A stretch of DNA of 64,000 nt from JAOUEA01 sp963762075 (GCA_963762075.1 CAVXJC010000008.1:1-64000); one strand, 5' to 3'. Positions 18,997 through 27,815 are shown, counted from the stretch's first letter. Notes: a model not told the origin generated them from the sequence alone. Numbers and translations: made by a program.

Positions 18997-19518
18997 TCAC
19001 GCGGCCCGGTCGAGGCGGTAGATCAGGTGCCCCCATCCGGCGCGGATCGTGCCACGCCAGATGCCGAAGCCGAGCTTCTCGGCGACCCGGCGTGACGGTG
19101 TGTTCTCGGGTCGGATCAATGAGATCAGGAAGGGCGTCTCGGGCGAACTGAATACCGCGTCCCGGCACGCGGCGCCCGCTTCCGTGGCGATGCCTTGCCG
19201 TTGGCGTGATCCGAGCACGTGCCAGCCGAGCTCCACGAAAGACTCGCCGTCGGCTTCCTGCACCGTGGCGCCGCAATCGCCGATCAGCTCGCCGGTCGAG
19301 CGGTCCTCGATCGCGAGTAGCCCGAACTCGTCGCGCTCGTAGCGCTCCAGCTGGCGTTGGATCCATGTCCTGGTCGCCTCACGATCGAACGGAGCCGGGT
19401 AGTACCGCATCGATTCAGCATCGCCGAGCACCGCGAGCAGCGCATCGACATCGGCGCGATCATCACGGAACGGCCTGAGGCGAAGTCGCTCGGTCTCGAT
19501 GGGAGTGGCGATGCGCAC
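18997..19518 (-). CDS. GNAT acetyltransferase (RimJ/RimL-like)
   Basis: A 173-residue GNAT protein starting VRIATPIETERLRLRPF, typical of RimJ/RimL and Acetyltransf_3 proteins, with the acetyl-CoA loop in SRQRQGIATEAG and the C-terminal RVAEKLGFG. GTG 19518 is preferred over ATG 19557 because the family begins here and TAGCCT lies 8 bases upstream (leaderless pattern). Acceptor unknown; relatives acetylate N-terminal residues or small amines. Confidence 0.8.
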   Translation of the reverse strand: MRIATPIETERLRLRPFRDDRADVDALLAVLGDAESMRYYPAPFDREATRTWIQRQLERYERDEFGLLAIEDRSTGELIGDCGATVQEADGESFVELGWHVLGSRQRQGIATEAGAACRDAVFSSPETPFLISLIRPENTPSRRVAEKLGFGIWRGTIRAGWGHLIYRLDRAA

Positions 19519-19577
19519 GAGCAACGAGGCTACCCGTCGACACCCGAGTCGCGGCATACTGCGGCTGCGAGCCTGCA

Positions 19578-19591
19578 GTCACGGCCGTGAC
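19578..19591. promoter_or_regulatory. 14-bp perfect palindrome upstream of the serine-cycle genes
   Basis: GTCACGGCCGTGAC reads the same on both strands and lies 36 bases before the hydroxypyruvate reductase ATG, about 18 bases after a CATACT hexamer (19555-19560) that could be the -10 element. The position suits an operator of a dimeric repressor. Confidence 0.35.
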
Positions 19592-19627
19592 GCCGGAACG
19601 AGTGAGGGAACCATTGGAGGGAGCGAC

Positions 19628-20614
19628 ATGACCGATCGCCCGAACGTGCTCGTCACCCGCCCGATCATGGACGCGCCGATGACGCGTCTGCAGGAGCGGT
19701 GCGAGGTCACGGTGCACGAGAACGACTTCGGCATCCCACGCGAGGAGCTGCTCACCGTGATCGAGGGGCGCGACGCGATCGTGACCATGCTCACCGAGAA
19801 GGTCGACGCCGAGTTTCTCGCCGCCGCCGGACCGCAGTTGAAGATCGTCGCGAACCACGCGGTGGGCTTCGACAACGTCGACGTGACCGCGTGCACCGAG
19901 GCGGGGGTGCTCGCCACGAACACCCCCGACGTGCTCACCGAGACCACCGCCGACACCGCCTTCGCCCTGCTGATGGCCGCGGCGCGTCGCGTGGGAGAGG
20001 GAGAGCGGTTCCTTCGCGCGGGCACACCCTGGATCTGGGGGCCGCTGATGATGCTCGGCCAGGACGTGCACCACAAGACGATCGGCATCGTCGGTTTCGG
20101 CCGCATCGGCCAGGCGGTCGCGCGCCGCGCCAGAGGCTTCGGCATGCGCGTCGTGTACACGGACGCGGTTCAGCTTCCGCCCGAGGTAGAAGCCGAGACT
20201 GGCGCGGAGCGGTTCGAGCTCGCGGACCTGCTCGCGCAGGCGGACTTCGTCTCGATCCACACCAACCTCACCCCCGAGACGAGGCACCTGTTCGGCGCGG
20301 AAGCGTTCGAAGCGATGAAGCCCACGGCGGTCGTGGTCAACACCTCCCGTGGACCCGTGATCGACGAGGCAGCGCTCGCCGACGCGCTCGAGGCGGGCGA
20401 GATCTTCGGCGCTGGCCTCGATGTCTTCGAGCGCGAGCCCGAGGTGGAAGCTCGCTTGCTGAAGCTCGAGAACGCCGTCGTCATCCCACACCTCGGCAGC
20501 GCCACCGTCGACACACGCAACGCGATGGGCGAACTGGTCGTCGACAACGTCTTCGCCGCCATCGACGGGACCCGTCCGCCCACACTGCTGAATCCCGACG
20601 CCTTCCCGGGTTGA
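19628..20614 (+). CDS. Hydroxypyruvate/glyoxylate reductase (D-2-hydroxyacid dehydrogenase)
   Basis: A 328-residue NAD(P)-dependent D-2-hydroxyacid dehydrogenase. The Rossmann motif GIVGFGRIGQAVARR begins near residue 153; catalytic Arg is in VNTSRGPVIDE, Glu in the FEREPEVE region and His in IPHLGSATVDTR. GGAGG lies 7-8 bases before ATG 19628. Family members reduce hydroxypyruvate to D-glycerate or glyoxylate to glycolate. Position as the first gene of a run with PEP carboxylase, serine-glyoxylate aminotransferase, malyl-CoA lyase and malate-CoA ligase makes hydroxypyruvate the probable substrate, as in the serine cycle. Confidence 0.85.
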   Translation: MTDRPNVLVTRPIMDAPMTRLQERCEVTVHENDFGIPREELLTVIEGRDAIVTMLTEKVDAEFLAAAGPQLKIVANHAVGFDNVDVTACTEAGVLATNTPDVLTETTADTAFALLMAAARRVGEGERFLRAGTPWIWGPLMMLGQDVHHKTIGIVGFGRIGQAVARRARGFGMRVVYTDAVQLPPEVEAETGAERFELADLLAQADFVSIHTNLTPETRHLFGAEAFEAMKPTAVVVNTSRGPVIDEAALADALEAGEIFGAGLDVFEREPEVEARLLKLENAVVIPHLGSATVDTRNAMGELVVDNVFAAIDGTRPPTLLNPDAFPG

Positions 20615-20618
20615 TCAC

Positions 20619-23213
20619 ATGTCGAGCCGAGCAGGCTCGCGCCGCGAGGGTCCGCGGTCGAGGGCGCTCCGTGGCGACGTTCGACTGCTCACCACCATGC
20701 TCGGCGATGCGATCGCCGAGACCGGCGGCGAGGGCCTGCTCGCCGAGGTCGAGGCGCTGCGCACCGCAACGATCGCGTATCGCGGAAGCCCGACCGAGGC
20801 TCGGCTCAGCCGTATCACGCAGCTCGTCGACGGGCTCGATCGGCGCCGGACCGAGGATGTGATCCGGGCATTCACGTGTTACTTCCAGCTCGTGAATCTC
20901 GCCGAGGAACGCCACCGCGTGCGCACGCTCCGACGCCGGGGGCGATCGGGCAAGCCGGTGAAAGACTCGATCGGGGCGCTCGAGACGGGCCAGGCAACGG
21001 CCGAGGACCTGCGCATCCAGCCGGTGCTCACCGCCCACCCGACCGAGGCGAAGCGGCGGGCAGTGGTCGAGCATCTGTGGCGCATCGGCGCATTGATCGA
21101 ACAGCTCGAGGACCTGCCGCTGGGGGCCTCCGAGGAACAGGAAGTCCGCCGGCGCATGCGAGAGGAGATCTCCGGCCTGTGGCGCACCGATCCGATCCGC
21201 CCCCATCGCCCCGAGCCGCTCGACGAGGTGCGAGCGGTGCTCGCGCTGTTCGATCAGACGATCTTCACCATGCTGCCGGCCGTCCTCCGCGAGATGGATC
21301 GCCACCTCGACCCCGAGCACGCAGGCACGAGGCCGCCGGCGTTCGACCCGTTCCTGCGGTGGGGAACCTGGGTGGGGGGCGATCGTGACGGCAATCCGGG
21401 TGTGACCGCCGACGTCACCCGTGCGGCGATGTCGATCCAATCCGATCACGTGCTCCGCGGGCTCGAGGCGGCCTCACGCAGGATCGCGCGCACGTTGTCG
21501 GTCTCCGCGCGCGACGTGCCGCCGAGTAGGGCCCTCGACCGGGGGCTGGCGCGTGCAGCGACCGCGATGCCTCGGGTCGCCGCCGAGCTCGGGCGCAAGC
21601 TCTCCGACGCCCCACACCGGCGCATGCTGGGGCTCGCCGCACACCGGCTTGCAGCCACGCGCGAAGGAGCGTCGGGAGGCTACGACGGGCCGAAGGAACT
21701 CATGCGCGACATCGACGTTCTACAGCGTTCGCTCGCCGAGGGCGGCGCCCCTCGCCTCGCCTACGGAGAGCTCCAGCACCTTCGCTGGCAGGTCGATGCC
21801 TTCGGCTTCCACCTGGCCTCGATGGAGGTGCGGCAGCATTCGAGCGTTCTCGTCGCCGCGCTCGCAGAGATCACGGCAGGCGGTGGGGCAGCCACGAAGC
21901 CTTCGCCCCAAGCGCGCGAGGTGCTGGCCACGTTCCGGGCGATCGCCGAGATCCAGCAGCGCTTCGGCACCGAGGCATGCGACCGCTTCATCGTGAGCTT
22001 CACACGCTCGGCCGACGACCTGGCCGGGGTGCTCCACCTCGCCCGGCTCGCCGTGCCCGAGGGCCCGCCACAGATCGTGCCGGTCGCATTGCTCGAGTCC
22101 AGGCGAGACCTCATGGCGGCCCCCGCCATCCTCGAGGACTGGGTTTCGAGACCCGAGGGTCGGCGACTGCTGCGACGCCGCGACGGTGAGCTCGAGGTCA
22201 TGGTCGGCTACTCCGATTCGGCCAAGGAAGCCGGCATGCTCGCGGCGAACCTCGAGCTCTACGAGGCGCAACGGGCGATGGCTGTGTGGGCGCGACGACG
22301 GGGCCTGCGACTCACGATCTTCCATGGGCGTGGCGGAGCTCTGGGCCGCGGCGGAGGTCCCGCGAGCGCCGCGATCACAGCGCAGCCGCCGGGTTCCGTC
22401 GCGGGCCGCTTCAAGGTGACCGAACAGGGCGAGGTGGCGTTCGCCCGGTACGGGAACCCCGCGCTCGCACGCAGGCATCTCGAGCAGATCACGAACGCGG
22501 TCGTACGGGCGTCGAGCGCGTCGGGAGCGAACGACCCGGCAGACGATTTCACTGCCGAGATCAAGCTGCTCTCGGTCGCATCTCGCGCGCACTACGAGGA
22601 ACTGGTTCACGACGTGGGGTTCGTCGACTTCTTCCGCCGAGTCACGCCGATCGCACAGATCGGCACGCTTCCGATCGCGTCGCGGCCGACGTCGCGGGGT
22701 ATCGACGATGCCACCGCGCTCGAGGATCTCCGTGCGATCCCGTGGGTGTTCGCGTGGGGGCAGAGCCGCATCAACCTGACCGGCTGGTACGGGCTCGGCG
22801 CCGGGCTCGCCGCGGTCGCCGACCGGCGTGGCGGCCTCACCCGGCTCCGTGCGATGGCACGTGACTGGCCCTTCTTCTCCACGCTGCTCGACAACGCCGA
22901 GCTATCGCTCGCGAAGGCCGATCCGACGATCGCGGGTCGCTACCTCGCTCGTGGCGACCGGACGGATCTCACCGCGAAGATCCTCGACGAGATGACTCGT
23001 ACCGCTGAGCTGGTGCTCACGGTCTCGGGGCATACACGGCTGCTCGACGGCCGCCCCGACCTTCAGCGGGCGATCGAGTACCGCAATCCCTACGTCGACG
23101 CGCTGTCGTTCCTGCAGATCCGCTGCCTCGACGATCGGCCGAGCGCGCGGACGGAACGCTTGATCCAGGCCTCGATCAGCGGGGTCGCGGCGGGCCTGCA
23201 GAACACCGGCTGA
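20619..23213 (+). CDS. ppc: Phosphoenolpyruvate carboxylase
   Basis: An 864-residue enzyme, slightly shorter than the usual 880-930. Conserved blocks are LTAHPTEAKRR with the catalytic His, VGGDRDGNPGV, GYSDSAKEAGMLAANLELY, IFHGRGGALGRGGGP and the C-terminal GLQNTG. It carboxylates PEP to oxaloacetate with bicarbonate. Only four bases separate it from the hydroxypyruvate reductase stop, so they are co-transcribed. In the serine cycle this is the CO2-fixing step between enolase and malate dehydrogenase; methylotroph enzymes of this role are often insensitive to the usual allosteric effectors, which cannot be judged here. Confidence 0.95.
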   Translation: MSSRAGSRREGPRSRALRGDVRLLTTMLGDAIAETGGEGLLAEVEALRTATIAYRGSPTEARLSRITQLVDGLDRRRTEDVIRAFTCYFQLVNLAEERHRVRTLRRRGRSGKPVKDSIGALETGQATAEDLRIQPVLTAHPTEAKRRAVVEHLWRIGALIEQLEDLPLGASEEQEVRRRMREEISGLWRTDPIRPHRPEPLDEVRAVLALFDQTIFTMLPAVLREMDRHLDPEHAGTRPPAFDPFLRWGTWVGGDRDGNPGVTADVTRAAMSIQSDHVLRGLEAASRRIARTLSVSARDVPPSRALDRGLARAATAMPRVAAELGRKLSDAPHRRMLGLAAHRLAATREGASGGYDGPKELMRDIDVLQRSLAEGGAPRLAYGELQHLRWQVDAFGFHLASMEVRQHSSVLVAALAEITAGGGAATKPSPQAREVLATFRAIAEIQQRFGTEACDRFIVSFTRSADDLAGVLHLARLAVPEGPPQIVPVALLESRRDLMAAPAILEDWVSRPEGRRLLRRRDGELEVMVGYSDSAKEAGMLAANLELYEAQRAMAVWARRRGLRLTIFHGRGGALGRGGGPASAAITAQPPGSVAGRFKVTEQGEVAFARYGNPALARRHLEQITNAVVRASSASGANDPADDFTAEIKLLSVASRAHYEELVHDVGFVDFFRRVTPIAQIGTLPIASRPTSRGIDDATALEDLRAIPWVFAWGQSRINLTGWYGLGAGLAAVADRRGGLTRLRAMARDWPFFSTLLDNAELSLAKADPTIAGRYLARGDRTDLTAKILDEMTRTAELVLTVSGHTRLLDGRPDLQRAIEYRNPYVDALSFLQIRCLDDRPSARTERLIQASISGVAAGLQNTG

Positions 23214-23267
23214 GGCCGAGCTGTGGACTATCGCGGTGGACATCCTCCGTGCCATACTCGGCGCTTC

Positions 23268-23285
23268 CTTGAACCTGCGTTCAAG
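23268..23285. promoter_or_regulatory. Inverted repeat, candidate operator before serine-glyoxylate aminotransferase
   Basis: CTTGAAC - CTGC - GTTCAAG, a perfect 7-bp inverted repeat in the 115-base gap after ppc, about 10 bases downstream of a CATACT hexamer (23253-23258). It would overlap or directly follow a transcription start, so it could be an operator or a 5'-UTR hairpin for the second half of the cluster. Confidence 0.4.
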
Positions 23286-23328
23286 TGAGGAGCGAACCGC
23301 GGCAGACCGCGGGAGGGAGGATCGCACC

Positions 23329-24468
23329 ATGAGCGACGTGACCATGCCGGTGCTCGAACCCGGCGACCGGCTGCTCTGCGGCCCCGGCCCATCGAACGTG
23401 CATCCCGCGGTGCTCGACGCGATGCGCCTCCCGATGAACGGACACCTCGACCCCGACTTCTGGGACATCCTCACCGACCTCGTCGCGGGCTTGCGGCAGC
23501 TCTGGCGCCGTCCCGAAGGTGGCCTCACGATCGCACTCAGCTCATCGGGCACGAGCGCCATGGAAGCCGGCTTCATGAACCTGATCGAGCCAGGCGACAC
23601 GGTGATCAGCTGCCACTGGGGCTTCTTCGGCTCTCGGCTCAACGACTTCGCCCACCGGGTCGGCGCCAACGTCATCGAGCTGACCGCCGACTTCGGACAG
23701 ATCGTGAGCGTCGATCGCATCATGGAGACCCTCGCGGCGAACCCCGATGCGAAGATCGTGAGCGTCGTGCACGCCGAGACCTCGACCGGGGTCGACTTTC
23801 CCCTTCGAGAGCTCGCCGAGGCGATGCAGGCGAGCGGTTCCGACGCGTTGCTCTACGCCGACTGCGTCACCTCGCTCGGCGGCCAGCAGGTCGAGGCCGA
23901 GACATGGGGCATCGACTACGGCTACTCCTGCTCGCAGAAAGCACTCGGGTGCCCGCCGGGGATCGCGCCGGTGACGGTCAGTGAGCGCGCGGTGGGCGCG
24001 ATGGCGCGCCATCAGCAGCCGGTCCCCTACTACTACGACTTCGAGGAGCTCTCGAAGTACTGGATCGACCGGCCGATCACGTACCACCACACGATGCCGA
24101 TCCTGCAGTTCTACGCCCTGTACACGGGCATCGGACTCGCCCTGGAGGAGGGACTCGAGGCGCGGTGGGAGCGCAATGCCGACGCGGGGCGTTACTTCCA
24201 GGGGGAGATGCGATCGCGTGGGTTCGAGATGCTTGCCGACGCCTACCACCAGCTCGTCGAGCTCACGGCGATCAAGGTGCCGGAAGGTGTCGACGGCAAG
24301 GAGATCCAGACGCGCATCCTGCGCGAGCACGGCATCGAGGTCGGCGGCGGACTCGGTCCGAAGGCGCCGCCGATCTGGCGCGTCGGGCTGATGGGTGTGA
24401 ACGCGAATCGCGAGACCGCCGATCGTGTGCTCGCCGCGTTCGACGCCGTGCTTCCGCGCTCGGCCTGA
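23329..24468 (+). CDS. Serine--glyoxylate aminotransferase
   Basis: A 379-residue class V, PLP-dependent aminotransferase. It opens with LLCGPGPSNVHPAVLDAM, the glycine-rich N-terminal motif of alanine/serine-glyoxylate transaminases; the PLP lysine is in YGYSCSQKALGCPPG near residue 205. GGGAGGGAGG precedes ATG 23329. The enzyme would convert serine plus glyoxylate to hydroxypyruvate plus glycine, supplying the reductase two genes upstream and regenerating the C1 acceptor glycine. A purine- or alanine-specific role is possible in isolation but unlikely in this neighbourhood. Confidence 0.88.
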   Translation: MSDVTMPVLEPGDRLLCGPGPSNVHPAVLDAMRLPMNGHLDPDFWDILTDLVAGLRQLWRRPEGGLTIALSSSGTSAMEAGFMNLIEPGDTVISCHWGFFGSRLNDFAHRVGANVIELTADFGQIVSVDRIMETLAANPDAKIVSVVHAETSTGVDFPLRELAEAMQASGSDALLYADCVTSLGGQQVEAETWGIDYGYSCSQKALGCPPGIAPVTVSERAVGAMARHQQPVPYYYDFEELSKYWIDRPITYHHTMPILQFYALYTGIGLALEEGLEARWERNADAGRYFQGEMRSRGFEMLADAYHQLVELTAIKVPEGVDGKEIQTRILREHGIEVGGGLGPKAPPIWRVGLMGVNANRETADRVLAAFDAVLPRSA

Positions 24469-24488
24469 CCTCTCATGGCTCGACCACG

Positions 24489-24584
24489 AGCATGAAGCCA
24501 CGAGCATTGAAACCAAGGGCATCAAGATAGCATACAAGTGCCAAGGCATGAGGCCAAGGCATGAGGCCAAGAGCATGAGGAAAG
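24489..24584 (+). repeat. Degenerate 13-14-base tandem repeats before malyl-CoA lyase
   Basis: Two exact copies of GCATGAGGCCAAG (24546-24558, 24559-24571) are followed by a diverging copy at 24573 and preceded by degraded relatives (GCATGAAGCCA, GCATTGAAACCAAG, GCATACAAGTGCCAAG). The array fills most of the aminotransferase-lyase gap, is more A-rich than its surroundings, and each copy offers an ATG; those at 24548 and 24575 are in frame with the lyase and the one at 24561 is not. Confidence 0.7.
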
Positions 24585-25537
24585 CCAGGCTCCATCGAAG
24601 CGAGCTCGCCGTGCCCGGAACCAACACACGGGCGATGGAGAAGGCTCCCAGCCTCGGCGCCGACGTGGTGTTCCTCGACCTCGAGGACGCCGTGGCGCCC
24701 GACGACAAGGAGCAAGCGCGCGCGAACGTCATCGAGGCGCTCGGCGCGCTCGACTGGGGCGGCACGGCGGTGAGCGTGCGCATCAACGGCCTCGACACGC
24801 ACTGGTGCTATCGCGATCTCGTCGACGTCGTGGAGGCCCGCGGCGGCGTGATCGACACCGTGCTCGTGCCCAAGGTGGGTTCGCCGAGCGACGTGGAGTT
24901 CGTCGCCACGTTGCTCGACCAGATGGAGCAGGGCAACGGGTGGGAAGCCGGCCGTATCGGCATCCACATCTTGATCGAGACCGCGGCCGGCATGGCCAAC
25001 GTCGAGGCGATCTCGCGCGCGCGACCCGACCGGCTCGAAGCGATGGTGTTCGGGGTAGCCGATTACGCGGCCAGCGTGCAGGCGCGCACCACGAACATCG
25101 GCGGTGCGAACCCCGACTATTCGGTGCTCACCGATCCTGCGGCCGATGGATCGCGCGAGACCCACTGGGGTGACCAGTGGCACTTCGGCATATCGCGCAT
25201 GGTCGCCGCGTGCCGGGCGCAGGGTCTGCGTCCGATCGACGGTCCGTTCGGGGATTTCGCCGATGCCGACGGCTACCGCAGCGCCGCGCGGCGGGCCGGC
25301 GCCTTGGGGTGCGAGGGCAAGTGGGCGATCCACCCGTCGCAGGTCGAGCTCGCGAACGAGGTCTTCACGCCGACCGAGGCCGAGGTCGATCGGGCCGGGC
25401 GCATCCTGCAGGCGATGGAAGAGGGGGCCAAGCAGGGCAAGGGGGCGGTCTCGCTCGACGGCCGTCTGATCGACGCTGCTTCGATCCGCATGGCCGAGAA
25501 CCTGATGCGCAAGGTCGAGCAGATGCGCGCCCGCTGA
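24575..25537 (+). CDS. L-malyl-CoA lyase (HpcH/HpaI aldolase family)
   Basis: A 320-residue CitE/HpcH-type lyase. LHRSELAVPGTNTRAMEK, VVFLDLEDAVAPDDKEQAR and MVFGVADYAASVQAR match methylotroph malyl-CoA lyases, including the acidic magnesium ligands (Glu-Asp in DLEDAV and the later Asp) and WAIHPSQVELANEVFTP near the C-terminus. It would cleave malyl-CoA to glyoxylate and acetyl-CoA, or condense them. Start ATG 24575 is the last of several ATGs in a tandem repeat; 24548 would add nine residues. It precedes the two malate-CoA ligase subunits, the order seen in serine-cycle organisms. Confidence 0.88.
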   Translation: MRKARLHRSELAVPGTNTRAMEKAPSLGADVVFLDLEDAVAPDDKEQARANVIEALGALDWGGTAVSVRINGLDTHWCYRDLVDVVEARGGVIDTVLVPKVGSPSDVEFVATLLDQMEQGNGWEAGRIGIHILIETAAGMANVEAISRARPDRLEAMVFGVADYAASVQARTTNIGGANPDYSVLTDPAADGSRETHWGDQWHFGISRMVAACRAQGLRPIDGPFGDFADADGYRSAARRAGALGCEGKWAIHPSQVELANEVFTPTEAEVDRAGRILQAMEEGAKQGKGAVSLDGRLIDAASIRMAENLMRKVEQMRAR

Positions 25538-25593
25538 CGAGCTCGCTCCCAGGAAGAGGCGAACGCCGACGGCTCGCCACGACAGGAGGCGAC

Positions 25594-26826
25594 ATGAACA
25601 TCCACGAGTATCAGGCGAAGGCCCTGCTGAGGCGGTACAGAGTGACCACGCCACGCGGCGAGGTCGTCTATACCTCGAAGGCCGCGGCGCGCGTCGCCGA
25701 GGAGCTCGGCGGCCAGCGCTGGGTCGTGAAGGCCCAGATCCACGCGGGCGGGCGCGGCAGGGCCGGCGGCGTGAAGATCGGTAACTCCCCCGCCAAGATC
25801 GCCGAGATCGCCGACGTGATGCTCGGCTCGACGCTCGTCACAGAGCAAACAGGTCCCGATGGCCAACGAGTGAGCCGTGTGCTGGTCGAACGCGCTTCGC
25901 GGATCGAGCGCGAGTTCTACCTCTCGATGGTCGTCAATCGCGATTCGCAGCGCATCGTCGTCGTCGCGAGCGCAGAGGGCGGTGTCGACATCGAGGACGT
26001 CGCCGCGTCGACCCCCGACGCGATCCACACCGAGTACATCGACCCGGGCGTAGGGCTCGTCGACTTCCAGTGCAGGAAGGTCGCGACCGCGATCGGGCTC
26101 GGCAAGAAGACGACCTCCTTCACGAGGTTGCTCAAGCGCATGTATCGGCTCTTCCGCGATCTCGACTGCCTGATGCTCGAGGTGAACCCGTTCATCGAGA
26201 CCGAGGACGGCGAACTGGTCGCGCTCGACGCCAAGATGAGCTTCGACGACAACGCACTGTTCCGCCAGGGCGACGTGGTCGAGTTGCGCGACTTCGACGA
26301 GGAAGACCCCAAGGAAGTCGAAGCCATCGGCCACGGCCTGAACTACATCGCGCTCGACGGCAACGTCGGCTGCATCGTGAACGGCGCCGGTCTCGCGATG
26401 GGAACCATGGACGCCATCGCGCACCACGGTGGGCGGCCCGCGAACTTCCTGGACGTGGGTGGAGGCGCGAGCCCCGAGAAGATCGCGAACGCGTTCCGCA
26501 TCGTGTTGAAGGACCCGAACGTGAAGGCGATCCTCGTGAACATCTTCGCCGGCATCAACCGGTGCGACTGGATCGCGACCGGCGTGGTGCAGGCCACGCG
26601 CGACCAAGATGTCGACGTGCCGGTGATCGTGCGCCTGGCGGGCACGAACGTGGCCGAAGGGCGTGCGATCCTCGACGAGAGCGGGCTCGAGTTGATCCAG
26701 GCCGTCGATCTCGACGACGCCGCGGCCAAAGCCGTCGCGGCCGTCGCCGCGCAGATCGAGGGGGCGGCCGCCCGCGATGCAGAGGAAGCGGTCGCGGCCA
26801 CCGCCCCGCGGGGAGGGAAGTCGTGA
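25594..26826 (+). CDS. mtkA: Malate-CoA ligase beta subunit (malate thiokinase, SucC-like)
   Basis: A 410-residue ATP-grasp acyl-CoA ligase subunit. NIHEYQAKALLRRY opens the ATP-grasp domain, KAQIHAGGRGRAGGVK is the nucleotide loop, LDAKMSFDDNALFR holds metal ligands and NFLDVGGGASPEKI with NIFAGINRCDWIA forms the C-terminal CoA-ligase domain. AGGAGG lies 6 bases before the ATG. Alone it could be succinyl-CoA synthetase beta; its place between malyl-CoA lyase and an overlapping alpha subunit, with PEP carboxylase and serine-glyoxylate aminotransferase upstream, argues for malate as substrate. Confidence 0.82.
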   Translation: MNIHEYQAKALLRRYRVTTPRGEVVYTSKAAARVAEELGGQRWVVKAQIHAGGRGRAGGVKIGNSPAKIAEIADVMLGSTLVTEQTGPDGQRVSRVLVERASRIEREFYLSMVVNRDSQRIVVVASAEGGVDIEDVAASTPDAIHTEYIDPGVGLVDFQCRKVATAIGLGKKTTSFTRLLKRMYRLFRDLDCLMLEVNPFIETEDGELVALDAKMSFDDNALFRQGDVVELRDFDEEDPKEVEAIGHGLNYIALDGNVGCIVNGAGLAMGTMDAIAHHGGRPANFLDVGGGASPEKIANAFRIVLKDPNVKAILVNIFAGINRCDWIATGVVQATRDQDVDVPVIVRLAGTNVAEGRAILDESGLELIQAVDLDDAAAKAVAAVAAQIEGAAARDAEEAVAATAPRGGKS

Positions 26827-27725
26827 GCGTGTACGTAAACAAGGACTCGAAGGTCATCATCCAGGGATTCACCGGGCAGCACGCCACGTTCCACGCCGAG
26901 GAGGCCATGGCAACCGGCACCAAGATCGTCGGCGGCGTGACGCCTGGCAAGGGCGGGGCGACGCACCTCGGCTTGCCGGTGTTCAACAGCGTGGCCGAAG
27001 CGGTTGCGGAAACCGGCGCCGACGTGAGCGGCATCTTCGTGCCTCCGCAAGTCGCGACCGACTCGCTGCTCGAGGCGGTCGATGCCGGCGTCGGCGTCGC
27101 GGTGATCATCGCCGACGGTGTCCCCGTACAGGACATGGTGCGCACCAAGCGCTACCTCGCCGGACGTTCGACCCGCATCATCGGCCCCAACTCTCCCGGC
27201 ATCATCACGCCGGGCGAATGCAAGGTCGGCATCATGCCGAGCCACATCTACTCGAAGGGCCGGGTCGGAGTGGTCTCACGTTCCGGCACCTTGAACTACG
27301 AGGCGGTGTCGCAGATGACCGACCTCGGCCTCGGGCAGTCGACGTGTGTCGGCATCGGCGGCGACCCGGTGAACGGCACCGACTTCAGAACGGTGCTGCA
27401 GGCGTTCGAGGGCGACGACGATACCGACGTGGTCGTGATGATCGGTGAGATCGGGGGCCAGCAAGAGGTCGAGGCCGCGTCGTGGGCAGCCCAGTACATG
27501 TCGAAGCCCCTCGTGGCGTTCATCGCCGGCATGTCGGCGCCTCGCGGACGGCGTATGGGTCATGCCGGCGCGGTCATCGCCGGCGAATCAGACACGGCGA
27601 CCGCCAAGCTCGTCGCGATCGAGCAGCTCGGACATCGGGTCGTGCGCAATCCCGCCGACATCGGTGACACCGTGCTTCGCGCTGTCAAGGAGATCGGCGA
27701 GGGGGCGGGCACCGGCGTGTCGTAG
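26823..27725 (+). CDS. mtkB: Malate-CoA ligase alpha subunit (malate thiokinase, SucD-like)
   Basis: A 300-residue alpha subunit. An N-terminal CoA-binding Rossmann fold (IIQGFTGQHATFHAEEAM, GGVTPGKGG) is followed by VGIGGDPVNGTDF and MIGEIGGQQEVEA, and the phosphorylated active-site His is in RGRRMGHAGAVIAG near residue 246. The GTG start overlaps the beta-subunit stop as GTGA, so the subunits are translationally coupled, as expected for an obligate heteromer. Last gene of the serine-cycle run; a GGDEF-EAL gene follows after 90 bases. Confidence 0.82.
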   Translation: MSVYVNKDSKVIIQGFTGQHATFHAEEAMATGTKIVGGVTPGKGGATHLGLPVFNSVAEAVAETGADVSGIFVPPQVATDSLLEAVDAGVGVAVIIADGVPVQDMVRTKRYLAGRSTRIIGPNSPGIITPGECKVGIMPSHIYSKGRVGVVSRSGTLNYEAVSQMTDLGLGQSTCVGIGGDPVNGTDFRTVLQAFEGDDDTDVVVMIGEIGGQQEVEAASWAAQYMSKPLVAFIAGMSAPRGRRMGHAGAVIAGESDTATAKLVAIEQLGHRVVRNPADIGDTVLRAVKEIGEGAGTGVS

Positions 27726-27815
27726 ACGCTCGAGCGAGAACCGGCGCGCCGCTGGTCTCAGGTTGGACAGCTTCCCTGTCGATGGGTGTGCGTTGAACAT
27801 GCAAGGGCACCCTCG

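Noticed and set aside
24489..24584. CRISPR-like array
   Set aside because: Units are only 13-14 bases, directly abutting, degenerate and without spacers; no cas genes in the window.
25594..27725. Reading the acyl-CoA ligase pair as ordinary succinyl-CoA synthetase (SucCD)
   Set aside because: Sequence alone allows it, but the tight neighbourhood with malyl-CoA lyase, PEP carboxylase, serine-glyoxylate aminotransferase and hydroxypyruvate reductase favours malate-CoA ligase. Kept as the main alternative.
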